This document shows, piece by piece, positions 43,820 to 53,082 of a stretch of DNA of 64,000 bases (positions within the stretch are counted from its first letter, which is position 1; each line of letters opens with the position of its first letter). The notes beneath the pieces are model-generated. The model did no database searches. It worked only from the letters and a program-made list of their open reading frames with translations, and had not been told where the DNA came from. Source of the stretch: Apibacter sp. B3706 (GTDB taxonomy: Bacteria > Bacteroidota > Bacteroidia > Flavobacteriales > Weeksellaceae). The stretch lies in NCBI RefSeq assembly GCF_011082725.1, contig NZ_CP049715.1, forward strand, positions 1,612,001 to 1,676,000. Reading direction: 5' to 3'. Made by a program: the position numbers and the translations under genes.

Positions 43820-43894
43820 TTACTTTCGATTTGCATTTTCAACTATTGAATGTTATAAAAAAAGTTTCGTTTAACTCTTGCTTACTTTCGATTT
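43820..43894 (+). repeat. 13-bp direct repeat TTACTTTCGATTT, operator-like
   Basis: TTACTTTCGATTT occurs at 43820-43832 and again at 43882-43894, 62 bases apart (about six helical turns). The second copy lies inside the spacer between the -33 and -7 boxes of the FGGY-kinase promoter. This is the geometry expected for a repressor with an auxiliary site. Confidence 0.5.
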
Positions 43895-43908
43895 AGTAAA
43901 TATATTTG
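43878..43908 (+). promoter_or_regulatory. Promoter of the FGGY kinase-dehydrogenase operon
   Basis: TTG at 43878-43880, a 20-base spacer and TATATTTG at 43901-43908 match the Bacteroidota consensus. The leader would be about 42 bases to the ATG at 43957. A 13-bp repeat copy overlaps the spacer. Confidence 0.62.
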
Positions 43909-43956
43909 TTTGATTGACTTTCAATTAAACTAAAACCACAAAAAAAATTATAAACT

Positions 43957-45528
43957 ATGGACACAAAAAAAGCAAAAGACGGTCCTTTAGTAATTGCCAT
44001 TGACTCCTCAACCACTTCCTCCAAAGCAATTATTGTTGATGAAAACGGACACGTTTGGCAAACTGCAAAAAGAAATATACAACTTCATACTCCTGCCATG
44101 GATTTTTATGAACATAATCCGATTCGATGGTGGCAAACAACCAAAGAATGTATAGGAGAAGTTCTGTCAAAATTATCTTCTAAAGACAGAGAACGAATAT
44201 CGGCTATTGGAATAACCCATCAACGGGAAAGCTTTGCTCCTTTTGATGAAAAAGGAATGCCTCTACGTAACGGAATTCTTTGGCTGGACGGTCGCGCAAC
44301 GAAACAAATTAGAGCCTATGGCTCTCAACATATCCATAATCTCTCAGGTAAGCCACCCGGCGTAACTCCCGGTATCTATAAAATTGCTTGGTTAAAAGAA
44401 AATGAACCCGAAGTGCTGAAAAAAGCGTTTAAAGTTGTTGAAGTACACGGTTATATCACTTGGAACCTTACCGGTAAGTGGATTTCATCAGTAGCTGCAA
44501 CAGATTCTTTAGGATTATTGGACATCCGTAAATTTGATTACAGCGATGAACTTTTGCAAATAGCCGGAGTAACCCGCGAACAAATGGCCGATTTAGTTCC
44601 TCCCGGAGAAATTATGGAAGAATTAAAACCGGAATTGGCTGCAGAATGGAAACTGTCTAAGCCAATACCTGTAATTGCAGGTTTGGGAGATGGTCAGGCA
44701 GCAGGAATAGGTGCAGCAGCCGTATCTCCTGATATTGCCTTTCTAAATTTAGGAACAGCTGTAAATGCGGGAGTTGAAAGTTCTGAATACAGGTGCGATC
44801 CCGTATTCAGGACTCATGTTTCAGGAATTAAAGGAAATTTTGTTTTCGAAATTTTACAGTCTTCGGGGTCATATTTGGCGGGATGGTTCCGACAATCTTT
44901 GGGAGATCCTAAATTATTGGGAGAACCGGATCCAAAGTTGGATCACGAAGCTTCTCATATTCCCCCGGGATGTGAAGGACTCGTAACCTTGCCTTACTGG
45001 AATGCCGTACAAAGTCCCTATTGGGATTCTGTAGCAAGAGGCGCGGTAGTAGGCTGGAGAGGAACTCATTCCAAAGCGCATATGTATCGATCAATTTTAG
45101 AATCCATCGGCTTTGAGATGAAATTTAATTTAGAATCCATTGAAAAAGGAACCGGTGTTAAATTAAAATCGGTTCGAGCCATGGGAGGGGGAACTCGTTC
45201 TCAGTTATGGCGTCAAATAATGGCCGATTCCCTGGGATTACCCATTACCATTTGTTCAGAAGATGAAATTTCCGCCTTAGGAGCCTCCGTTGTTGCCATG
45301 GCAGGAATAGGCGCACATGGATCCAACAACGTAGCTCATGCTGCTAAACACATGGCACATTTTGGAGAAACTATTGAACCGGATGTAACGCAATCAGAAA
45401 GATATAGAGAAGTCGCCGAGATACAGCATAAACTATATCCGCAACTAAAAAATATTTTTGAACAACTTTATGAGTTGTCGGAAAAATACCCTTCTACAAA
45501 GCCGGAATCACCAAAATCAGAATTATAA
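43957..45528 (+). CDS. FGGY-family carbohydrate kinase
   Basis: A 523-residue sugar or polyol kinase of the xylulokinase/glycerol-kinase superfamily. The first phosphate-binding loop is IAIDSSTTSSKAIIVD, followed by THQRESFAPFDEKG, LWLDGRATKQI (catalytic Asp region), GLGDGQAAGIGAAAV, LNLGTAVNAGVE (second phosphate loop) and the FGGY-like MGGGTRSQLWRQIMADSLG (adenosine motif). The substrate is not determined by these motifs. It is the first gene of a two-gene operon with a GpsA-like dehydrogenase 33 bases on. Together they suggest phosphorylation of a polyol or ketose, then NAD-linked conversion of the phosphate. Both genes look less AT-rich than their neighbours, which could mean transfer from elsewhere. 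Confidence 0.85.
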   Translation: MDTKKAKDGPLVIAIDSSTTSSKAIIVDENGHVWQTAKRNIQLHTPAMDFYEHNPIRWWQTTKECIGEVLSKLSSKDRERISAIGITHQRESFAPFDEKGMPLRNGILWLDGRATKQIRAYGSQHIHNLSGKPPGVTPGIYKIAWLKENEPEVLKKAFKVVEVHGYITWNLTGKWISSVAATDSLGLLDIRKFDYSDELLQIAGVTREQMADLVPPGEIMEELKPELAAEWKLSKPIPVIAGLGDGQAAGIGAAAVSPDIAFLNLGTAVNAGVESSEYRCDPVFRTHVSGIKGNFVFEILQSSGSYLAGWFRQSLGDPKLLGEPDPKLDHEASHIPPGCEGLVTLPYWNAVQSPYWDSVARGAVVGWRGTHSKAHMYRSILESIGFEMKFNLESIEKGTGVKLKSVRAMGGGTRSQLWRQIMADSLGLPITICSEDEISALGASVVAMAGIGAHGSNNVAHAAKHMAHFGETIEPDVTQSERYREVAEIQHKLYPQLKNIFEQLYELSEKYPSTKPESPKSEL

Positions 45529-45561
45529 AAACTAAAATCACAAATCGTAATATAAATAAAA

Positions 45562-46608
45562 ATGGGAATAATCACCATATTAGGCGCCGGAGCCATGGGC
45601 TCCGGTTTATGTACACCGGTAAGTAAAGCCGGTTGGGAAGTTAGGTTATGGGGTACCTGGCTCGACGATCATTTATTGGATGCCTGTGAAGCAGGTAAAC
45701 CTCATCCAAGAACTAAAATACCTTTAGCAAAAGGAGTTAAACTCTTTCGTTCCAATGATTTACAAAACGCTTTAGAAGGAGCAGATGTAGTGGTGATGTC
45801 GGTTGCCTCAGTAGGTGTTCCTAAAGTTACTGAAATGGCATTAGAAGGAATTTCCAAAGCAAAAGCACTTTGGTTGACCTCTAAAGGATTTTGTCCCGAT
45901 GAAAAAGGAAAAATCCAACTTCTTCCCGAAGCTATTCGCACCCTAGCTAAACAAAAAGGAATACAAATCCCTCCTGTCGTTGCAATTGCCGGACCGGTAA
46001 AAGCCAACGAGTGTGCAGACGGTAAACCCACGGCTACCATTTTCGGATGCAAGGATATTGAAGTTTCACGAAAATATGCCGGAGAAGCAAGAACAGAGGT
46101 TTACTGTATTGAAGCGACCGATGATGAAATTGGAGTAGAAATCTGTGCCCCCATGAAAAATGTGTACGCCATAGCTCTGGGTATTGCTGACGGACTGGAA
46201 GAAGGTACCGAATTTCCTCATCATAATTTAAAAGCTGCTACTTTCAGTCGTGCTATAAAAGAGATGTCTTTGTTGGGTCAAGCTTTGGGTGCTCGTATGG
46301 AAACAGCTTTCGGACTTCCCGGAGTGGGTGACTTGGAAGTTACCGGATTATCGGGAAGAAATAAAGTATATGGGGTACGTATTGGAAGAGGTGAAAACGC
46401 AAAAGATGCTCTGAAAGAAATGGATCGTTTAGAACAAACGGTGGAAGGAGTACCGGCAGCGGGTCTTGCGGCTAAATTAGTTGAGCAATCAGCACCTCAA
46501 CTTAAAGAAGAACTGACTTTGTTGAAAGCTGTTAATGAGATTTTAGCCGGAACTAATCGACCTGTAGTGAGTGTGCTATCAGAAGCAGTACTTCCTAAAA
46601 AGCCTTAA
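45562..46608 (+). CDS. GpsA-like NAD-dependent glycerol-3-phosphate dehydrogenase
   Basis: A 348-residue Rossmann-fold dehydrogenase of the GpsA group. It has ILGAGAMGSGL (NAD loop), VVVMSVASVGVP, LTSKGFCPDEKG, IAGPVKANECADGKPTAT (where housekeeping GpsA has GPSHAEEVA), the catalytic Lys in CAPMKNVYAIALGIADG, and GLPGVGDLEVTGLSGRNKVYG. The substitutions around the phosphate pocket and the operon with an FGGY kinase suggest a catabolic enzyme for glycerol phosphate or another polyol phosphate rather than the phospholipid-pathway GpsA. The gene ends before a strong terminator. Like its partner it is less AT-rich than nearby genes. Confidence 0.8.
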   Translation: MGIITILGAGAMGSGLCTPVSKAGWEVRLWGTWLDDHLLDACEAGKPHPRTKIPLAKGVKLFRSNDLQNALEGADVVVMSVASVGVPKVTEMALEGISKAKALWLTSKGFCPDEKGKIQLLPEAIRTLAKQKGIQIPPVVAIAGPVKANECADGKPTATIFGCKDIEVSRKYAGEARTEVYCIEATDDEIGVEICAPMKNVYAIALGIADGLEEGTEFPHHNLKAATFSRAIKEMSLLGQALGARMETAFGLPGVGDLEVTGLSGRNKVYGVRIGRGENAKDALKEMDRLEQTVEGVPAAGLAAKLVEQSAPQLKEELTLLKAVNEILAGTNRPVVSVLSEAVLPKKP

Positions 46609-46653
46609 AGTTAATCTTTGAAAATTTCAATATACTTGTACTATTTAGTCAAA

Positions 46654-46680
46654 AAAGTTCCTGGTAATTCAGGAACTTTC
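46654..46680 (+). terminator. Terminator of the FGGY-dehydrogenase operon
   Basis: AAAGTTCCTG and CAGGAACTTT form a perfect 10-bp stem with a 6-base loop, 45 bases after the dehydrogenase stop. Confidence 0.75.
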
Positions 46681-47249
46681 TGTTTGCTATTCGTTTTAAT
46701 TTTAATTAATAAAAAATATTATTCTAAGTTGGTTTAAAGGATATAATCAAAAGTAATTTAGTTATATGCATAACTATTTATTTTTCATATATATTTCTAT
46801 ATTGATTTTTTTAGTTTTTAATCTTAATTCTTAAACTTTAAAATAATTTAAAATCATCTTGATTTATCTGTTTTTAAATAAATTCTTATTTATCTTAAAA
46901 GCTTATTTTACATATTTTCAGGAATACAAATATTATCAAAATACAATTAAATAATATTTAAAAAGGCAAATATATAGTTTATGAGATAGCAATAAGATTA
47001 TTTTATATGTATGTGTTTTTTAATCAAACACTCTAAAAAGTATAAAATTTAAATATAGTATAGGATCAATATTAGTTATTCTTTAATCAAAAAGTGAATT
47101 TCAAATCTTACTTCTTTAGGAATTATAAAAAAGAACTTGATGAATACGAAAAAATCGTGAGCCTCATTGAATCTATTTAAAAATGTAAAAAATAATTAAG
47201 AATAATAGTATTCCCGAAGATGAAAAACTTACCTAAATAACCATAAAAA
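46681..47249. other. Intergenic region with weak coding-like trace
   Basis: About 570 very AT-rich bases. Near 47093-47181 a plus frame without good start reads FRNYKKELDEYEKIVSLIES before a stop. It looks protein-like but is short and unrecognised. Otherwise nothing was seen; it may be decayed sequence. Confidence 0.4.
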
Positions 47250-47255
47250 ACAAGA

Positions 47256-47278
47256 AAACCCGCTATTTAAGCGAGTTT
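47256..47278 (-). terminator. Terminator of ssrA
   Basis: On the minus strand, AAACTCGCT and AGCGGGTTT pair over a 5-base loop (one wobble), followed by a T-rich stretch, 6 bases past the tmRNA 3' end. Confidence 0.65.
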
Positions 47279-47284
47279 AAAAAG

Positions 47285-47682
47285 TGGAGATGGAGGGATT
47301 CGAACCCTCGTCCAAACAAGCAATACGCAAGCTTTCTACATGCTTAGTGAATTATTAATTTTCGGCTGATTGCTGAGAATTCACACCCCACAATCAGCTT
47401 ATCATCTAAATTTTCGAACATAACCCGATGCGTGTCCTGTTCTATCTCCGCATTCCCGTGCCTCTTAACCAAACGCCGCAGAGAAGGGCTTTTGAGAGAC
47501 ATTTAGCTTCCTTACCTGGTAAGGAGATCGCTTGGACTTACTATAATTCGGTCGTATTAAGCAGCTAAAGCGTATTCTTCGTTGCCAGTTATAAGTTTGT
47601 AACGGAAGTTTAACGAGATTACCTTACGTGACTCGACATGCTTACTTACCCATTGATCTTGCTGTCAAAACCGGTCATCCCC
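47285..47682 (-). ncRNA. ssrA: Transfer-messenger RNA (tmRNA)
   Basis: A 398-base tmRNA read on the minus strand. Its 5' end GGGGATGACC and 3' end CATCTCC plus discriminator A pair as the acceptor stem. The T arm GAGGGTTCGAATCCCTC lies just before the 3' end, and CCA is not encoded. The 5' region GACCGGTTTTGACAGCAAG is the usual D-arm-like segment. The tag frame at 47557-47586 encodes GNEEYALAA then TAA, preceded by an ATAACT determinant like the one before the resume codon in other tmRNAs. tmRNA rescues ribosomes stalled on broken mRNAs and marks the products for proteolysis. Confidence 0.95.
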
Positions 47683-48077
47683 AATGGATAATTCTTCAAT
47701 ATTAATTGGCAAATATAATCATTTTAACTTAATTATAGGTCAAAATGGATCCCGTATTCCTTTAAACACTATATATATTCAATTATTATTTTTAAATAAA
47801 ATCAAAGATTTGAAAACAAAATAAGATATAAAACCATACATCTAAGCTTTTACTAAATCAATTAAAAACAGGGAGATCGGTTTAAAATTTCATCATAACA
47901 AAATTGACAGTAAAAAATAATTTTCTAAATATTTTTAAAAATAGAAATTATCTTTTTATTATAATTATAAAAATTTAAATCCCTAAAAATAAAACAATAT
48001 ATCATAAAGAATTTATAATTTATATATATTTTAAAATAGATAATATGATTTTTTCAATAAAAAATAAAAAAAAAGAG
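47683..48077. other. Intergenic region between ssrA and dnaN
   Basis: About 395 AT-rich bases holding the presumed upstream region of ssrA (minus strand). No coding-like frame was seen. The right end passes into the dnaN promoter. Confidence 0.45.
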
Positions 48078-48107
48078 TTTGATTTAGAATGAAAAAAACT
48101 AATTTTG
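48078..48107 (+). promoter_or_regulatory. dnaN promoter
   Basis: TTTG at 48078-48081, an 18-base spacer and TAATTTTG at 48100-48107 match the Bacteroidota consensus, with a leader of about 20 bases before the ATG at 48132. Confidence 0.6.
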
Positions 48108-48131
48108 TAACTATTAAGAAAAAATTCATAT

Positions 48132-49247
48132 ATGAAATTCATAGTTTCAAGCGGAGAATTATTAAAAGCATTACAATTAATAAGTGGAGTTACCGGAGGA
48201 AACTCATCTTTACCTGTATTGGAAAATTTTTTATTCGATCTGGATTCTGATAAATTAACCATCTATGGATCTGATGGTGAAACAACCATGAAAACCAGTA
48301 TTGAAGTTCAAAGTACAGATAAAGGAAAAATTGCGGTTCCTTCAAAACTGCTTACCGATACAGTAAAAACTTTTTCCGAACAGCCGCTTTCCTTTTCACA
48401 AGAAGGAAATCAACTAGAAATTGTGGATGAAAAAGACAACTACTTCATAGCTTTGGATGATGTAGACCAGTATCCTACCCTACCCGAATTAGACACAGAC
48501 AGGTCTATTACCATGAAAGCCTCCGTTTTAGGAGAAGCGGTCGCCAATACTATATTTTCAACCGGTAATGACGCCATGCGTCCCGTGATGACCGGGGTAT
48601 TATTCCAATTTACCAATTCGGAATGTCGATTTGTAGCTACCGATGCTCATCGCTTGGTAAAATATACTCGTAAAGATGTTTCTGCGAATGAAGATATAGA
48701 ATTCATCATGCCCAAAAAACCGCTTACTCTATTGAAAAATGCCTTGATTGCATATGATGATGAGGTTATTATTGAATTTAATGAAACCAATGCTCGGTTC
48801 ACTCACAATGAAACTCAATGGGTTTGTAGGCTAATAGACGGTAAATATCCTAATTACGATGCCGTAATCCCTAAAGAGAATCCGAACGTATTGACTATAA
48901 ACAGGCAATTATTTTTAAGCTCTCTAAAAAGAGCTGCCCTTTTCTCAAATAAATCAACTTCGCAAGTACGTTTAGCTTTAAATGGAAATTTACTTAAGCT
49001 AAGCGCTGAAGATGTTGATTTTTCTAATAAAGCGGATATGAGCCTTCCTTGTGATTACAATGGGGAAGAATTGAAAATAGGATTTAATTCCAAATTCTTA
49101 AATGAAATGCTTAACAACATTTCATCGGAAGACATTACCCTTGAAATGTCCACGCCCAATCGTGCGGGAATTATTAAACCTGCAGACGGTTTGGATGAGA
49201 ATGAAGACATATTAATGTTGGTAATGCCTGTTATGCTTAATAACTAA
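48132..49247 (+). CDS. dnaN: DNA polymerase III sliding clamp (beta subunit)
   Basis: The replicative clamp that encircles DNA and tethers polymerases and repair proteins. The 371-residue, three-domain protein begins MKFIVSSGELLKALQLISG and shows LPVLENFLFDL, FVATDAHRLVKY (the conserved ATDxHRL), LIDGKYPNYDAVIP and the end LMLVMPVMLNN, a variant of the usual MPMR end. It is away from dnaA and recF, as is normal in Bacteroidota. It has its own promoter and terminator, hence is monocistronic. Likely clients in the window are DinB and MutS. Confidence 0.95.
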   Translation: MKFIVSSGELLKALQLISGVTGGNSSLPVLENFLFDLDSDKLTIYGSDGETTMKTSIEVQSTDKGKIAVPSKLLTDTVKTFSEQPLSFSQEGNQLEIVDEKDNYFIALDDVDQYPTLPELDTDRSITMKASVLGEAVANTIFSTGNDAMRPVMTGVLFQFTNSECRFVATDAHRLVKYTRKDVSANEDIEFIMPKKPLTLLKNALIAYDDEVIIEFNETNARFTHNETQWVCRLIDGKYPNYDAVIPKENPNVLTINRQLFLSSLKRAALFSNKSTSQVRLALNGNLLKLSAEDVDFSNKADMSLPCDYNGEELKIGFNSKFLNEMLNNISSEDITLEMSTPNRAGIIKPADGLDENEDILMLVMPVMLNN

Positions 49248-49280
49248 ATAAATTTTAAAATATAAACCACTTTTCTCGCT

Positions 49281-49315
49281 CTTATGTAAATAAATTATTT
49301 ACATAAGATTTTTTT
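49281..49315 (+). terminator. Terminator of dnaN
   Basis: CTTATGTAAATAA and TTATTTACATAAG form a perfect 13-bp inverted repeat with almost no loop, followed by ATTTTTTT, 33 bases after the dnaN stop. Confidence 0.75.
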
Positions 49316-49335
49316 AATATAAATAGTTAAAATCA

Positions 49336-51756
49336 ATGAAAATTTCTTATAATTGGTTATGTAAATATATTAAGACTGATTTATCTGTTGAAAAAATAGC
49401 TTCCATACTTACAGACACAGGTTTGGAAGTAGAAGATGTTGAAGAAATTGAATCTGTCAAAGGCAGTCTAAAAGGTGTAGTTGTCGGTGAAGTCATTGAA
49501 TGTGAAAAGCACCCGAATGCGGACAAACTGAAACTAACTAAAGTGAACTTAGGGGATCAAATCGTTCAAATTGTTTGTGGGGCACCTAATGTAGAAAAAG
49601 GTCAAAAAGTACCTGTAGCCACTATTGGTACTTCCTTATATTCCGAAGACGGAAGCGAATTTAAAATTAAGAAAAGTAAAATACGAGGGGAAGAATCTTT
49701 CGGTATGATTTGTGCCGAAGATGAATTGGGTTTAGGCAAAAGCCATGAGGGCATACTCGTACTTGATACTAATTTAAAAGTGGGTACTCCTCTTAATGAG
49801 GTGATCCATGTTTCTAAGGATTATTGCATTGAAATAGGGCTCACTCCTAACCGTACAGATGCTATGTCTCATTATGGGGTAGCTCGTGATTTATATGCGG
49901 CACTTAAAAGCAGAAAAATCAAGGCTGAATTACAACCAATCACTTTCGAAAATTTTAAATTGGATGAAGCAAAAGGAAATCCGATTAGTGTTGAGGTAGA
50001 AAATGAGCAACTCTGCCCTAGATATTCGGGTATATATTTAAAAAATATTGAAATTAAACCTTCTCCTGATTGGTTACAAAACCAATTAAGAATCATAGGA
50101 TTATCTCCTATAAATAATGCAGTAGATATAACTAATTATATATTACATTCCTATGGACTTCCTCTTCATGCATTTGATGCCGATAAAATTGGCGGTCAAA
50201 AAATAAAAGTGGGAACGGTACCGGAAGGAACTACGTTTACTACATTAGACGGAGTAAAAAGAAATCTATCCGATTCCGAATTACTTATAAAGGACGCTCA
50301 GGATACTCCTTTATGCTTAGCCGGTGTGTATGGCGGATTAGAATCCGGAGTTTCCAATGAAACTAAAAATATTTTTTTAGAAGCTGCTTACTTTGATCCG
50401 GTTTCTATAAGAAAAACCTCTAAAAAAGAAGGATTAAATACCGATTCTTCTTTCCGTTTTGAAAGAGGTGTAGACCCTAATTATACCCTGATTGCTTTGA
50501 AAAAAGCCTGTGAGCTTTTTAAAGAGTTAACCCATGCAACCGTTGTTGGAGAAATGATAGATATATATCCCAATCCAATAAAAAACGTAAATACTATTTT
50601 AAGGTATCATAAAATCGATCGAATATTAGGAAAGAAAATCCATAGAGAACAGATCAAAGAAATCTTAAAATCATTAGAGTTTACGATCATAAGCGATACA
50701 AACGAAGTTTTGGATCTTATAGTACCGGCCTATCGTGTAGATGTGACGAGGGAAATAGATGTTATTGAAGAAATTGCACGAATCTATGGGTACAATCAAA
50801 TTGATATTCCTGAAAAGTTTTCGTTTGCTTATGAAAATAAAAATGCCTTTGATGAAGAATTTCTTGAAAACACGATTGCTAATCAATTAAAATATAATGG
50901 TTTTAACGAAATCATCAATAATTCGTTAACGGCTCGTAGAGATGAAAACACCCAATACGTGGAACTGGTTAACCCTTTAAGCACAGATTTGTGTGTAATG
51001 AGGCAATCCCTGGTATATGGAGTATTACAAAGTATATCATTTAACAGCAATCGTAATCAGAAAGAAATTAAGTTTTATGAATTCGGAAAGACTTATTTTA
51101 AAAATTCCGCAGGAACTTATGTTGAAAATAAAAAACTTTCGGTAGCTTTATTCGGAAATTTCCAGGAAAATAATTGGATTATTCCTCAAAATACCTCTAC
51201 TTTTTTTCATTTAAAAGGAATTGTAAGCCAATTACTTACCGGTTTTAATATATCCATTGATGAAAAACCGTTAGAGTCTTCTTCTCTGTATAAAGACGGC
51301 ATCGAACTTTTTGTAAACGGATCTTCTTTAGGTAAATTAGGAAGTATCAATCCTAAGCTTTTAAAAGAATTCGGATTAAAAGGTAATGTATTTTATGCAG
51401 AATTGGAATGGGAAAAATGGGTGGATCTTGCCTCTAAGAAAAAACCTTATAAATTAGCTGAAATCCCTAAATTTCCGGGCTCAACCCGAGATTTAGCTCT
51501 TTTACTGGATAAAGATATAAAATATTTTGACTTATATAAAGCAGCCTTTGAAACAGAAAAAAAATTGCTTCAATCCGTAAATCTTTTTGATGTTTATGAG
51601 GGCAAAAATCTACCTGAAGGCAAAAAATCATACGCATTGAATTTCTTCCTTCAAGATGAAAATAAAACCCTTACGGATCAAGACATTGATAAGGTTATGA
51701 AAAAGTTGTTAGATCGTTTTTCAACCCAGTTTCATGCCGAATTAAGAAATAATTAA
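49336..51756 (+). CDS. pheT: Phenylalanine-tRNA ligase beta subunit
   Basis: The large chain of the alpha2beta2 synthetase that charges tRNA-Phe. In order come the N-terminal MKISYNWLCKYIKTDLS, the EMAP/OB-like tRNA-binding domain (VGEVIECEKHPNADKLKLTKV, about 47-67), B3/B4 editing domain (SPINNAVDITNYILHSYGLPLHAFDADK), B5 domain and the catalytic-like core (DVTREIDVIEEIARIYGYNQI). The C-terminal anticodon-binding FDX-ACB domain (FPGSTRDLALLLDKD to the end) follows. At 806 residues it is standard. pheS is not adjacent, the usual split arrangement here. The DUF2520 gene follows by 10 bases. Confidence 0.95.
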   Translation: MKISYNWLCKYIKTDLSVEKIASILTDTGLEVEDVEEIESVKGSLKGVVVGEVIECEKHPNADKLKLTKVNLGDQIVQIVCGAPNVEKGQKVPVATIGTSLYSEDGSEFKIKKSKIRGEESFGMICAEDELGLGKSHEGILVLDTNLKVGTPLNEVIHVSKDYCIEIGLTPNRTDAMSHYGVARDLYAALKSRKIKAELQPITFENFKLDEAKGNPISVEVENEQLCPRYSGIYLKNIEIKPSPDWLQNQLRIIGLSPINNAVDITNYILHSYGLPLHAFDADKIGGQKIKVGTVPEGTTFTTLDGVKRNLSDSELLIKDAQDTPLCLAGVYGGLESGVSNETKNIFLEAAYFDPVSIRKTSKKEGLNTDSSFRFERGVDPNYTLIALKKACELFKELTHATVVGEMIDIYPNPIKNVNTILRYHKIDRILGKKIHREQIKEILKSLEFTIISDTNEVLDLIVPAYRVDVTREIDVIEEIARIYGYNQIDIPEKFSFAYENKNAFDEEFLENTIANQLKYNGFNEIINNSLTARRDENTQYVELVNPLSTDLCVMRQSLVYGVLQSISFNSNRNQKEIKFYEFGKTYFKNSAGTYVENKKLSVALFGNFQENNWIIPQNTSTFFHLKGIVSQLLTGFNISIDEKPLESSSLYKDGIELFVNGSSLGKLGSINPKLLKEFGLKGNVFYAELEWEKWVDLASKKKPYKLAEIPKFPGSTRDLALLLDKDIKYFDLYKAAFETEKKLLQSVNLFDVYEGKNLPEGKKSYALNFFLQDENKTLTDQDIDKVMKKLLDRFSTQFHAELRNN

Positions 51757-51766
51757 TGATGAAAAT

Positions 51767-52543
51767 ATGCATAAAAATGTTGTAATTCTAGGGGCCGGAA
51801 ATGTTGCTTATCATTTAACCAGAGCCTTACTTGAAAATACGGTGAATGTCGTACAGATTTTCAACAGAACTCTGGATAAAGCACAAAATTTCGCAGAAGA
51901 TTATAATATTAATTATACAGATAAAATTTCAGAAATTGTTAAGGCAGACATCTATATTATCTGCACTTCAGATAAGGCCATTTCCGAAATATCTTATTAT
52001 GTACCATTTGAAGATTGTTTAGTTGTCCATACTTCCGGATCGATCCCCTTATCTGCGCTTAAGGGTAAATACAGAAAAGGAGTCTTTTATCCTTTGCAAA
52101 CCTTTTCAAAAAAAAGAGCGTTGGAATATGATAAAATTCCTTTTTTTATTGAAGCAGAAAATAAAGATGATGAAACTATTCTTTTAAATTTGGCTAAAAG
52201 AATTTCTGATGAAGCCTATGTTGTTGATTCAGAAAAGCGATTGAAAATACATATGTCGGGTGTATGGGCCAACAATTTTACCAATCATCTACTTTACATA
52301 GCCAATGAAATTTGCCGTAAACAAGACATACCTTTTGAGATTTTAAAACCTTTGATAAAGGAAACTTTTGAAAAAATAAATGATGACATTTCTTCATATG
52401 ACGCTCAAACAGGACCGGCAAAAAGAAATGACCAAGTTGTTATCCAAAAACATTTATCTATCTTAGAGTCTGATTCCAATTTATACCAAATCTATTCTTT
52501 ACTAACTAATTCCATTTTAGAAACTTACCATGATAAATTATAA
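51767..52543 (+). CDS. Rossmann-fold and DUF2520 domain protein
   Basis: A 258-residue protein with an N-terminal NADP-binding domain (NVVILGAGNVAYHLTRAL; VHTSGSIPLSALKG near 90) and a C-terminal all-helical DUF2520 domain (HMSGVWANNFTNHLLYIANEI; TGPAKRND). The fold resembles 6-phosphogluconate or ketopantoate-type dehydrogenases, but the substrate is unknown. In Bacteroidota it is usually beside kdsC, as here, where its last 14 bases overlap that gene. A link to KDO or lipid A metabolism is inferred only from this. Confidence 0.82.
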   Translation: MHKNVVILGAGNVAYHLTRALLENTVNVVQIFNRTLDKAQNFAEDYNINYTDKISEIVKADIYIICTSDKAISEISYYVPFEDCLVVHTSGSIPLSALKGKYRKGVFYPLQTFSKKRALEYDKIPFFIEAENKDDETILLNLAKRISDEAYVVDSEKRLKIHMSGVWANNFTNHLLYIANEICRKQDIPFEILKPLIKETFEKINDDISSYDAQTGPAKRNDQVVIQKHLSILESDSNLYQIYSLLTNSILETYHDKL

Positions 52544-53060
52544 AGAAAAGCTCAATCATATTAGCGCATTCGTTTTTGACGTAGACGGAGTTATGACCGA
52601 CGGATCCATCATTCTCATTAATAACGAAATGATAAGAAATATGAATACTAAAGATGGGTTTGCCTTACAGTTTGCTGTAAAGAAAGGTTATAAAATTGCC
52701 GTAATTACCGGAGGAAAGGATGCCTCTGTAGTGAGCCGACTTAACTATTTAGGTATAACTGACATCTATCTTGATTCTAAAGATAAATGGGATGATTTGG
52801 AAGATTTTCTTTACAAATACGGGTTGAAACCTCATGAAGTTTTATATATGGGAGACGATCTGCCCGATTATGAGGTGATGAACCAAGTGGGAATTGGAGC
52901 AGCTCCCAAAGATGCTTGTCCCGAAATTCTTTCTATTGCAGACTATATTTCACCTATTAAAGGCGGTAAAGGTTGTGTGAGAGATGTGATCGAACAAGTT
53001 TTAAGAGTAAAGAGCGATTGGGATTATCTCGAAACAAAAGATACTACCGCTTCTATATAA
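52530..53060 (+). CDS. kdsC: KDO-8-phosphate phosphatase
   Basis: A 176-residue HAD-family phosphatase (C0 type, without cap) that removes the phosphate from KDO-8-P in lipopolysaccharide core synthesis. Motif I is FVFDVDGVMTDG, motif II VITGGKD, and motifs III/IV are DKWDDL and YMGDDLPDYEVM. The C-terminal region (SPIKGGKGCVRDVIEQVL) is typical of KdsC and tetramer contacts. It overlaps the end of the DUF2520 gene, so the two are coupled. No other kds gene is in the window. Confidence 0.92.
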   Translation: MINYKEKLNHISAFVFDVDGVMTDGSIILINNEMIRNMNTKDGFALQFAVKKGYKIAVITGGKDASVVSRLNYLGITDIYLDSKDKWDDLEDFLYKYGLKPHEVLYMGDDLPDYEVMNQVGIGAAPKDACPEILSIADYISPIKGGKGCVRDVIEQVLRVKSDWDYLETKDTTASI

Positions 53061-53082
53061 ACAACTTATTTATATAATTTTT

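Noticed and set aside
44765-44986. Second plus-strand frame inside the FGGY kinase gene
   Set aside because: It overlaps a clearly conserved kinase frame throughout and has no recognisable domain.
49281-49315. Hairpin before pheT as a possible phenylalanine attenuator
   Set aside because: No leader peptide with Phe codons and no T-box features; it is best explained as the dnaN terminator.
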